NCBI GenBank assembly: GCA_028291515.1
Contig: JAQGHU010000101.1
Coordinates: 1-46,502 of the forward strand
Direction: 5' to 3'
DNA: 46,502 bases
DNA from: Schlesneria sp.
GTDB lineage: Bacteria > Planctomycetota > Planctomycetia > Planctomycetales > Planctomycetaceae
Positions 16,097-24,600 of the stretch are shown piece by piece (within the stretch, counting starts at the first letter, position 1; each line of letters opens with the position of its first letter). The notes below the pieces were generated by a model. It saw only the letters and a list, made by a program, of their open reading frames with translations. It had not been told where the DNA came from and did no database searches. The position numbers and the translations under genes are program-made.

Positions 16097-18766
16097 ATGT
16101 CATCAAAGGCACTGGCATTCGCAGGAACAATTCTCCTGATTGCCGTGACGTTGATCATCGGTTCAACTGGATCCATGCCGACCACATCCGGTGACAGCAC
16201 GCCAGTGGTCTTCGCGCAGCAATCCGCGTCGGGCGGGGAGCAGGCCGACGACAAGAAAGAAAATACGGCGGAGGACGAATCGAAAGCACCGCCGGGAGCA
16301 CTTCGGCAGAGAAAGGTCGCCGAGTTTGTGTCATCGTTGCTGCAGACTGCTCGCGATGGTGGAGCCACAGTCCTGTCCGAAGGAGACTCGTACGATGATT
16401 TCGTGTCCTCCGTGCAGACTCCCGACGGCACAGTCTATGTTGCTTATGCGGCCTACTACGATGGCCACGACCAGATCCGAGTGCACAAACAGATGCCCGA
16501 CGGCAGATGGTCGACTCGCACGAACGTTCCACTGGTCAACGGTGACGCTGATATCTGGATGCCGCAACTGGCGGTCGATGCGCAGAATCGGCTGTGGGTC
16601 ATCTGGAGCGAACAGACCGGTCGATCGGCTCAGAAGTCCGGGAACTGGGATCTGTACGCGAGAGCTTTGGAAGGCCAGCACTGGGGGCCGATCGTCCGAT
16701 TGACCGATGACCCGCGACCCGACATCAATCCGCATGTTTTTGCTGATGCCGAGCATCGCATTCATATCGTCTGGCAGGCTCATCCCGAAAACAATGGGGA
16801 TATCCAGTATTGCCGTTACGATGGAAAGGCGTGGTCCAAGCCGCTGGCCGTCACGTCCGATGCCGAAAGTGACTGGTATCCGCATGGTGCTGTCGATTCA
16901 CAAGGCAAAGTCTGGGTTGCCTTCGATAGCTACCGCAATGGCGACTACGACGTGTTCCTGACAAGTCTTGAGGGGGACAAACCGGGGCCGGTCATCCCGG
17001 TCGCGGCATCCCCTTTCTATGAAGCGCATCCTAGCGTCGCGACGACGGCCGATGGTCGAGTCTGGGTGGCCTGGGAGCGAGGTGGTCACAACTGGGGTAA
17101 GGACCAGGGGCACTGGCTGCAAAAGCAAAATCGGAACCAGGGGACGACACTGGGGAATACTCGCAACGTCCATGTCGCCTGCTACCACGAAGGCAAGATC
17201 TGGTCAGCGCCAGAGATCAAACCCGCTCTGCCTCAGGAAGGCCGAAACCAGCCGACCGCTCTTGCTGAACTGACGACGGGAACGGACGGACGACTGTGGC
17301 TGGCCTGCCGACATCTGACCCGCGGACAGAGGCGTCCAAATGGGACATTCACGCGCGGCTGGACGGAAAACGTGACCTCCCTGAGTGCCGACGGCTGGCA
17401 GCCGTTCGTTGAATTGCCGGGAAGTGCGGGACGAATCAGCGTCTTCAGCCGGATCCGTCCACTGAAGTCGGGGCAACTGCTGGTGAGCTATTCTGCGGAC
17501 GCTCGATCGGTCGAGAACTACCACCGGCCGATTCAAGATACCGCGATGGTGATGTCGATCGACAAACCGGCCAGCGAACCCGGGATTCCTGCTTTGAAAG
17601 AGTATGTCCCGCCCAGTTCACCTGCGGGAGTCGCCCCCTGGAACTCTGCGCGTGAACTTCGCGAGGTCAACGCGATTCGCAATGTGCGCACGACGATCGA
17701 TGGGAAAGCTCATCGGATCGTGCGTGGCGACCTGCATCGCCATTCCGAAATGAGCTGGGATGTGGGGCCGGGCAATGATGGTTCGTATCTGGATTTCTAT
17801 CGCTACATGATTGACGTTGCGGCGATGGACTTTGGTTCGTTGACCGATCATCAGGGAGGCGGACACTATGCCTACTGGTGGTGGCTGACGGAGAAGTCCG
17901 CCGATATGTACTACCTGGCGCCGCGGTTTGTCCCGCTGTATGGCTATGAACGCAGCGTCACGTTCCCGCATGGGCATCGCAATGTGTTTCATGCAACGCG
18001 TTCGGTTCCCATTTTCCCATTTCAGATTCGCATGGATCAGGTTGGTGTCTTCCCCGGGGTCGGTGGCAACAACGTCCTGGACAACGATACGAAGCTGCTC
18101 TACGAATTCCTGCATAACTCAGGAGGCATCTCGATCCCGCATACGTCAGCTACCAGCTCGATGGGAACGGACTGGCGTGACAATGATCCCGAAGTGGAAC
18201 CCGTCGTCGAAATGTATCAGGGAGCGAGGAACAGCTCCGAAACATTGGACGCTCCGCGAGTGCATCCGACCGACGAAGCGCCTGGCAAGGCCCCCGGTGG
18301 CTTTCAGAAGGCGGGATTGGTCTGGAACGCTTACGCAAAGGGATATCGCCTGGGAACGATCACCGCCAGTGACCACGGATCGACTCACATCAGCTACGCC
18401 ATTGTGTACACCCCCGAGAATGATCGCCGAGCCATCATCGATTCCATCCGCCGTCGTCACACGTATGGTGCGACGAGTAACCTGATTGTCGATTTTCAGG
18501 TGAACGGCCACTTCATGGGTGATGAGTTCACCACGAAAGAGAATCCCGTGCTGACACTGCGGGCAACAGGGACGGCCAAGATCACCGATGCACGTCTGAT
18601 TCGAAACAACGAGTACATCTATACGACCGCCCCTGATAAATCTGAGATCGAACTGAAATACACCGACATGGTGCCGAAATTGGGAACAAACCTGTACTAC
18701 TTCCGCCTGGTGCAGGAGGACGGCGAAGTTGCCTGGTCCAGCCCAATCTGGGTGAACATCCAGTAG
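16097..18766 (+). CDS. Secreted beta-propeller protein with C-terminal PHP-like metal-dependent domain
   Basis: An 889-residue protein with a hydrophobic N-terminal export signal (about residues 5-25). Residues of about 100-480 consist of repeated blades of the sialidase/BNR-like type, with recurring patterns such as VDAQNRLWVIWSEQ, ADAEHRIHIVWQAH, VDSQGKVWVAFDSY and TTADGRVWVAWERG. From about residue 540 a different domain begins with RGDLHRHSEMSWD (His547, His549) and continues with SLTDHQGGGHYAYWW, HRNVFHATR and TASDHGSTH. These His/Asp clusters look like a PHP (DUF3604-like) metal-dependent hydrolase. A ribosome site AGGA sits eight bases before the ATG. Family function is unknown; phosphoesterase or glycan chemistry are both possible. 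It is followed by a small membrane-anchored protein gene. Confidence 0.85.
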   Translation: MSSKALAFAGTILLIAVTLIIGSTGSMPTTSGDSTPVVFAQQSASGGEQADDKKENTAEDESKAPPGALRQRKVAEFVSSLLQTARDGGATVLSEGDSYDDFVSSVQTPDGTVYVAYAAYYDGHDQIRVHKQMPDGRWSTRTNVPLVNGDADIWMPQLAVDAQNRLWVIWSEQTGRSAQKSGNWDLYARALEGQHWGPIVRLTDDPRPDINPHVFADAEHRIHIVWQAHPENNGDIQYCRYDGKAWSKPLAVTSDAESDWYPHGAVDSQGKVWVAFDSYRNGDYDVFLTSLEGDKPGPVIPVAASPFYEAHPSVATTADGRVWVAWERGGHNWGKDQGHWLQKQNRNQGTTLGNTRNVHVACYHEGKIWSAPEIKPALPQEGRNQPTALAELTTGTDGRLWLACRHLTRGQRRPNGTFTRGWTENVTSLSADGWQPFVELPGSAGRISVFSRIRPLKSGQLLVSYSADARSVENYHRPIQDTAMVMSIDKPASEPGIPALKEYVPPSSPAGVAPWNSARELREVNAIRNVRTTIDGKAHRIVRGDLHRHSEMSWDVGPGNDGSYLDFYRYMIDVAAMDFGSLTDHQGGGHYAYWWWLTEKSADMYYLAPRFVPLYGYERSVTFPHGHRNVFHATRSVPIFPFQIRMDQVGVFPGVGGNNVLDNDTKLLYEFLHNSGGISIPHTSATSSMGTDWRDNDPEVEPVVEMYQGARNSSETLDAPRVHPTDEAPGKAPGGFQKAGLVWNAYAKGYRLGTITASDHGSTHISYAIVYTPENDRRAIIDSIRRRHTYGATSNLIVDFQVNGHFMGDEFTTKENPVLTLRATGTAKITDARLIRNNEYIYTTAPDKSEIELKYTDMVPKLGTNLYYFRLVQEDGEVAWSSPIWVNIQ

Positions 18767-18802
18767 ACGGGCCGAGCGTTGGACTCACGTAGAAGATATC
18801 CC

Positions 18803-19312
18803 ATGGAGATGACATCCTCGCGACAACGCCGTCTGCTGGGTATTACGATGGCAATCCTCATCATGGGAAGTGTCGTGGCGGTTGCTGCTCGCAATCGGCT
18901 CGCCGCACCATCAGTGAAAACTGACATTGCCAGTTCGGGTTCGCCCGAAGCTGCTATTGCTCAGCTGCAGGCTGCCCAGGAGCGAGGTGATGTGTCTGCG
19001 TATCTGGACTGTTTCTCCGCTGCCGAACGAGAAAGCCTCGAAAAGCGGTGGCAGGGCGTTTCGCAGTCGCAGATCGCATCGGAACTGCGACACAAATCTG
19101 TCGGCGTGATGGGATGGGCGACAGCCAATGTCAAACTGATTGATGCGGACCATGCTGAACTGATTCTCGAATCCATTCGAGAGGATTCCGTCGACCGCCA
19201 GTCGGTGACACTACGACGCGAAGCCAACCGTTGGAAGATCACCAGCGTTTCATCGACCGACCGCACAATCCCAAAGATTCCCTATGGGACACCTGTTGAT
19301 GCGTCGCAGTAA
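18803..19312 (+). CDS. Membrane-anchored small protein, NTF2-like accessory domain suspected
   Basis: A 169-residue protein with one N-terminal membrane segment (about residues 15-30, GITMAILIMGSVVAVAA) preceded by arginines, so the bulk faces the outside of the inner membrane. The rest begins SPEAAIAQLQAAQERGDVSAYLDCFS and ends with two or three strands (HAELILES, RQSVTLRRE, RWKITSV). This helix-then-strand layout resembles NTF2/DUF4878-like domains, but the match is by pattern only. The ATG at 18803 was preferred to a TTG at 18779; another ATG lies two codons later. It starts 36 bases after the propeller/PHP gene and may be its operon partner. Confidence 0.72.
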   Translation: MEMTSSRQRRLLGITMAILIMGSVVAVAARNRLAAPSVKTDIASSGSPEAAIAQLQAAQERGDVSAYLDCFSAAERESLEKRWQGVSQSQIASELRHKSVGVMGWATANVKLIDADHAELILESIREDSVDRQSVTLRREANRWKITSVSSTDRTIPKIPYGTPVDASQ

Positions 19313-19346
19313 ACGGAATGGCACTGCGCGGTAACCAAGAAACGAA

Positions 19347-19380
19347 AAAAGGACTCGCGACAAATGTCGTGAGTCCTTTT
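19347..19380. terminator. Strong bidirectional terminator next to the tRNA gene
   Basis: AAAAGGACTCGCGACA (19347-19362) pairs with TGTCGTGAGTCCTTTT (19365-19380), a roughly 15-bp stem with one G-U pair. Read on the minus strand it lies about ten bases after the 3' end of the tRNA and is followed by a T6 run, the textbook intrinsic terminator. Read on the plus strand it ends with TTTT after the 169-residue gene, so it can serve both sides. Confidence 0.85.
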
Positions 19381-19389
19381 CTGATAAGG

Positions 19390-19475
19390 TGCCGAAGGAG
19401 GGACTCGAACCCTCACGAGGGGTAAACCTCACTGGATTTTGAATCCAGCGCGTCTGCCAGTTCCGCCACTTCGGC
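19390..19475 (-). tRNA. tRNA-Leu(CAA)
   Basis: An 86-base class II tRNA. The 7-bp acceptor stem is GCCGAAG (5') with CTTCGGC (3') plus a discriminator A. The anticodon arm is CTGGA-TTCAAAA-TCCAG, giving anticodon CAA for leucine codon UUG. The T-arm carries GGTTCGAGTCC and the long variable arm (TGAGGTTTACCCCTCG) is typical of leucine tRNAs. CCA is not encoded. A T-rich hairpin terminator follows at once. Confidence 0.96.
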
Positions 19476-19518
19476 CTGACCAAGGGGACGAACATCATGG
19501 GCGCTGATGTCGCCTGCG

Positions 19519-20337
19519 TCAAGCCTCTCCCAGTTCCTTTGACCGTTCTGTGGCCGACTGCACGGCATTCATCAGAATTCCCCGCATCCCCCCCAATTCC
19601 AGCGCATGTAGACCGGCGATTGTCGTTCCGCCGGGACTGGTCACGGCATCCTTCAACTGGCTTGGGTGCTGGCCCGTGGTCAAGACCATTTGGGCCGCCC
19701 CCAGCACGGTTTGAGCGGCCAAGCGAGTGGCCACCTCACGCGGTAGACCCATGCGAACCCCGCCGTCGCTGAGTCCTTCAATGAACTGATAAACATATGC
19801 CGGGCCACTGCCTGACAGGCCTGTCACCGCATCCAGCAGTTTTTCGGGGACTTCGAGAGCCAGGCCGACTGTCGACAGTAAGCCTTGCACCAACTGGCCG
19901 TCTTCGGCGGTGGCGGTCTCTCCGCGAGCGAAGGCGCTCGCCCCGGCGCCGACGAGAGCAGGGGTGTTCGGCATGACGCGGATGATGCGCGAGAACTGAT
20001 TCAGTCCCGCCGACAGCTTGGCCAGCGAGATCCCCGCAGCGATCGACACCAGCAAATGATTGCTCGTGAGCGCCGACTTGAGTTCCGCCAGGACGGCGGC
20101 CATCTGCTGCGGTTTCACGGCCAGAAAGACCAGGTTGCTGTCGGCCAACACGGCGGTCACGCCGGCGACGACTCGGCCACCCGTTTGAGTCGCGAACTTC
20201 TGAGCGGACTCGGCGATGACATCGCACGCCGCGATTCGATCGGGCGAGACGACTTTGGTCTGCACGAACCCGCGAGCCAACGCGGTCGCCATCTGGCCCG
20301 CACCAATAAAACCAATCCGAAGGTCCACAGCGTTCAC
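19519..20337 (-). CDS. proC: Pyrroline-5-carboxylate reductase
   Basis: A 272-residue cytoplasmic enzyme that reduces 1-pyrroline-5-carboxylate to proline with NAD(P)H, the last step of proline synthesis. The Rossmann motif IGFIGAGQMATAL sits at the N-terminus, LVFLAVKPQQM and RVMPNTPALVGAGASA follow, and the C-terminal family signature is GSGPAYVYQFIEGLSDGG with the later SPGGTTIAGLHALE. All key regions are present and length is normal. The start is uncertain: the frame begins TTG, GTG codons are available at 20337 and 20328, and no strong ribosome site distinguishes them; I chose GTG at 20337. It is transcribed toward the tRNA-Leu gene, in the same direction, with a 43-base gap. Confidence 0.93.
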   Translation of the reverse strand: MNAVDLRIGFIGAGQMATALARGFVQTKVVSPDRIAACDVIAESAQKFATQTGGRVVAGVTAVLADSNLVFLAVKPQQMAAVLAELKSALTSNHLLVSIAAGISLAKLSAGLNQFSRIIRVMPNTPALVGAGASAFARGETATAEDGQLVQGLLSTVGLALEVPEKLLDAVTGLSGSGPAYVYQFIEGLSDGGVRMGLPREVATRLAAQTVLGAAQMVLTTGQHPSQLKDAVTSPGGTTIAGLHALELGGMRGILMNAVQSATERSKELGEA

Positions 20338-20509
20338 AATCAGTCTCAACAGTAAGTCGTTAAACTTTGTAACATCGACGACATCCTAACGCCGACTCGA
20401 GGTGGCGTCATCGCTCGGTCCAGTTAGATTCAGATTGATCTGCAATAGAAAGTCGGCGAAACTCCTGTTTGTGCGAATCGTCGGTGATCACGATTAAAAG
20501 GAGTGGGCG

Positions 20510-21619
20510 ATGATACTGCGGTGTCGAAGCGAATTTCTCGAACAGGGCAATCGGGCTGCGATGACTCTGTTCGCTACTGTCACAATCATCACGCTGTGGC
20601 AGTCTCGCCTGGAAGTCATCGCCGCTCCACCTGGTAAAGCGGCTGTTGATAAAATTTCAAGCACCACTGGAGATGTGCAACCTGCGGCTGTCACCCCGTT
20701 GTCACTGGCTTACGTCCCGCGAGATGCCTACATGCTGGCGGCGATTCGTCCACGTGTCATTCTGAAAAACGAGGCCTTTGCACCTCTGAATGACTTTCTC
20801 TCGCGTCAGAATGACTTGAAGCGACATGTCGGAATTCCGCTCGGACAAATAGAGCAGATCACCCTGATTCAATTCACCTCCGAAGATGAGTCTCCTGCTT
20901 GCGTCTTCCATCTGACTCGTTCCGACGATGCCGCCGAATTGACCAAGGTGCTTCAAGCTGACCCTGAACAGCGAGTCTACGCGGGCCGAAAATATGCCTG
21001 CGGCAAGCCCGATTCTGCTAATAAAACCTGCGTGTTCACTGACAATCAAATTGTGGTTGTCACCGACAACGAAGAGGATCTCCGTCGGCTTATGATCGCC
21101 GGAATTGAGGGGGCCTCCAAAGCGAAATGGACGCAAGAATGGCAATTGTCGTCCGACGCAGACGCATTTTTATTGGCGAACATCAAGGCGATTCGTTCGT
21201 TGGAAGTACTCGAAGGAAACGTCTTCAAATTAGCATTCTCCATGCTTGGCGTACCATCGGAGTTCAATTTTGTAATCGAAGCCTCGACCGTGTCGGTAAC
21301 CATCAGAATTGCAGACAAGGTGCAAGTCAAAGTACGACGTGATTCACGCCATCAAGAAGACGCACAGAAAAATTGTGATTCCCTGAAGGCCGTGGTCGAA
21401 TTGTTTCAGGTGATCATGTCAACGCAACGGAGCGAGGCGAGTAAAGACCCCACGAATCAAGGTGTGGAGTTATTGAAGTTGATTGATCTGGTGGATAGTT
21501 TGCTCGACACAATGACCTTCCAAGGTGACGACCGTACTGTCACCGCCTCAACCGCCATCACGCTGGAGGATGTTTCCCGAATCGTGAAGGCGGCTATTGC
21601 AGCATCTGTGAGAGATTGA
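20510..21619 (+). CDS. Exported hypothetical protein, 369 residues
   Basis: No family is recognised. The N-terminus has positive residues and a hydrophobic stretch (MTLFATVTIITLWQ, about residues 18-31), which suggests a signal peptide or anchor. The rest alternates strands and amphipathic helices, with LAYVPRDAYMLAAIRP near residue 65 and TVSVTIRIADKVQVKV near 270. Proteins opening with a P-x-D-A-x-M-x-A-x-R-P segment are common, poorly studied planctomycete exports. The start is well set by GGAG seven bases before the ATG. Codon usage looks slightly more A/T-rich than in neighbours, but I have not measured this. It stands alone, converging on the giant minus-strand gene. Confidence 0.78.
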   Translation: MILRCRSEFLEQGNRAAMTLFATVTIITLWQSRLEVIAAPPGKAAVDKISSTTGDVQPAAVTPLSLAYVPRDAYMLAAIRPRVILKNEAFAPLNDFLSRQNDLKRHVGIPLGQIEQITLIQFTSEDESPACVFHLTRSDDAAELTKVLQADPEQRVYAGRKYACGKPDSANKTCVFTDNQIVVVTDNEEDLRRLMIAGIEGASKAKWTQEWQLSSDADAFLLANIKAIRSLEVLEGNVFKLAFSMLGVPSEFNFVIEASTVSVTIRIADKVQVKVRRDSRHQEDAQKNCDSLKAVVELFQVIMSTQRSEASKDPTNQGVELLKLIDLVDSLLDTMTFQGDDRTVTASTAITLEDVSRIVKAAIAASVRD

Positions 21620-21636
21620 ACTGAGAAGAGCGATTT

Positions 21637-24600
21637 TCACGGTGTCTTGCTCGCCACCAGTCGGACGTAGTCGATCCCGACCATGTACGCCTTGGCGGCT
21701 TTCGCGTTGGCCCCGACAAGCTGGAAGCTAAGTTTGTGATCGCCCTTCGCGATCAGTCTTGGCCCGAAGGAGATGACCCCTGTGGTAACGACATCCGGAC
21801 TGTTGTAGCAATCGATCGGATCGCCGAGAGGTTCGCCGTCCAATAGCAACTGAACGATGCCATAGTCCTGGGCCATTCCCAAAACGACTTCGACGTTGTA
21901 TTGCCCTTCGCTGGTGACCGGCAGTTCCAGGTCGAGTCGGCCGTTGGATCCACCGCCGGTCCACCAGAGTTGATCGTTGCCCGACCAGCGATCTTTGTTG
22001 AAGCCTCCCATCGGCTGGCTGATGGCGTTGCCCGCCGTTTTGCCGACGATCTTCATCGTCTCACCTTCGATGGCATTGGCAACATGCCCCGACTTGCCAT
22101 CGATCGGAGCCTTTGGTCCGCGCAGGGCGACTTGAGTCGGCGTCCCCAGATAGGCGATCAAGTCACGTTGTTCGTCGGGGGTCAATTGGTTGAGTTGCCC
22201 TTCTGGCATCAGCGATTGATCCGATAGCTTTCGTTCTTCAATGTCCCCCTTCGCGACGACGACGGTATCGTTGATCGTCCGCACGGTGACCGCGCTGTCG
22301 GTCTCTTTCTGGATCAATCCCGAGATCACTCGTCCGTCGTTGAGGGCCAGCAGTGTCGTGCGATAGTCCTTGCCGACGATGGCGGATGGATCGAGGATAT
22401 TTTCCAGGATGTAGTCGAGGTTCGCTCGATTTGACCCAGTAATGTCCGGCCCGATCTTGCCACCTTCGCCGAACAAGATGTGACAAGCCGAACAAGTTTT
22501 CGCAAACAGGCGGCGACCGTTGCTGAGATCCGCCGACTTCAAGCGAGCGCTCGTCAGCACCGTCTTCTGCTTGGCGATCAATTCCTGCTTGTCCTTGGCT
22601 GTCGCGCGGATCTCGCCCCAGACGGAGGTAATGCGCTTGGCGAGCGCCTCGTCTTTGAAGCCGAGAAGCTGCTGCACGTGGTAGGCATGCACATCAGTCC
22701 GCAGCATGTCCCCTTTTTCAATGGCGTCGAACAGCTTGCCCGCCGTGGCCGAACGAGCCACCAACGTGTTAATGGCATCCCGCTTTTCGGCGTCGTTCAA
22801 CTTGGGATACAGAGCGAGAATTGTCGAGGCGGTGGTTGCATCATCGAATGCGGCCAGTGCTCGGATGGCTGGCGCCCGTAACGTCGGTTCCGTCAACGCG
22901 GCTCGCAGGGCAGGGGCGGCATCGGCGTCGCGGCCTTTGACCAGTAGCTCCAACGCTTGCTGGCGTTGCTCCAGTGGACGCTTGGCATCGATCAGGATTT
23001 CTCGCATGCGCGGCAGGATTCGTTTGTCGCCCAACGCCACGGCGATCTGATCTGCCTTGGTACGGACAGCCGCATCGGGGCTCTTCAACAGTTCGTCATA
23101 CGCGGAGACCCAGGCTACGGGCTGCGGAATGTTGACGCGGCCTTCGAATGCCAGGCGCAACTCGTCGAGCAATCGTTGTTGCTGGCCGGCGTCCTTCGCC
23201 GATGCTAACCATTCGACAACAGCGTTCGTCGACTCGTTGTTCGATGCGGCGCGTCGAGCGATGAAACGAGCGATTTTCTCGATCTTTGCTCCCTTGGCCA
23301 GGGCGATTGCTTTGGCGGGGTTGGCGACGACCAGCGGCTCGATGCCATACCACAACACCAATGGTAGATTCTGATCGTTGATGTCTTCAGTCCGTGCCAG
23401 CAAGGCCTCGGCGATGTCCCAGCGTTTGTCGAGTGGCAGTCGCTGCAGGGCCGAGGCCAGATAGAGCCGCACGACAGCCGAAGGATCAGACTTTGCCTTT
23501 GCTACGAAACCCGGCAACAAATCATCGTCCGGTGTCGATTCGCAGGCGAGTTGAATCGCCCACGCTCGCAGGTATTCGTTGGTGTCGCCAGCGGCTAGTT
23601 CCCACCGAGGCCGGGTCAACTTGCCGATGCAATGCAGGGCCCAGATCGCGCGCAGTCGCTGCTTGGGGTCTTTCTCTGTTTGAGCGATCGTTGCGAGTTG
23701 CACTTCCACTTGACCATCGAGCTTGCCGGCTGCGGCCCGTTCGGCCAGCAGTCGCCGAGCCGTGCGGACGTACCAGTCGTTGGCATGCAACTGCAGCTTC
23801 ACCAGTTCGGCGTCGGACAACTTGGTCAGGTCGACCGACTTAGCCTTGTCGTCGGTCTTCTGGCTGTCCGGGGTGTACTTCACGTTGTAGACGCGGCCGT
23901 TGGTGCGATCCCAGATCTCGGGATTCGTGCGATGGCAGGCGTTCTTGTCGTACCAGTCGATGAGATAGACCGAGCCGTCGGGTCCGTACTTGAGGTTGAT
24001 CCCGCGGAACCAGTGATCATTGGCGATCAGAAAATCGGGAGCCCGCCGACCGACGAAGCCCGAGCCTTCGCGATCGAACTTACAGACATTGATCCGGTTG
24101 CCGTGGACGTTGTCCATGAAGATCTGATTGCGATATTTAGCCGGGAAGTTGTCGCCCAGATAGATCATCGCACCGCAATGCGCGTGGCCACCTCCGGCAG
24201 CGAGAGTGTCGGTCGGAGCATGAGGTTCATGACCCCACCAGGCATGATCCTGAATCTTGCCGACATAGTGCAGGTGGTCGGCAATCGTGGTGATGTCTTC
24301 GAACGTGTACGGGTTGAAGTGCTGGCCACCCTGACGTTGATAGCGCCCTCCCTGAATCATGTGCCACAGATGCGGAATCACGCAGGCCGTGATGAACGCC
24401 TGGCCACGATCGTCAAAGTCCACGCCCCACGGATTGCTGGTCCCATGTGAGAAAACTTCGAAGATGTGCTTCGTCGGATGGTATCGCCAGACACCCGCGT
24501 TCAGCCCTTGTCGAGCGTCATCTTTCGCGCCGGGTTTGCCGACTTTGGAATGAGTGAACACGCCGTGGCATCCGTACAGCCAGCCATCTGGTCCCCAGAT

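Noticed and set aside
19250-19522. A 90-residue minus-strand open frame with the peptide KWRNWQTRWIQNP
   Set aside because: It is the tRNA-Leu read as protein, a well-known annotation artefact.
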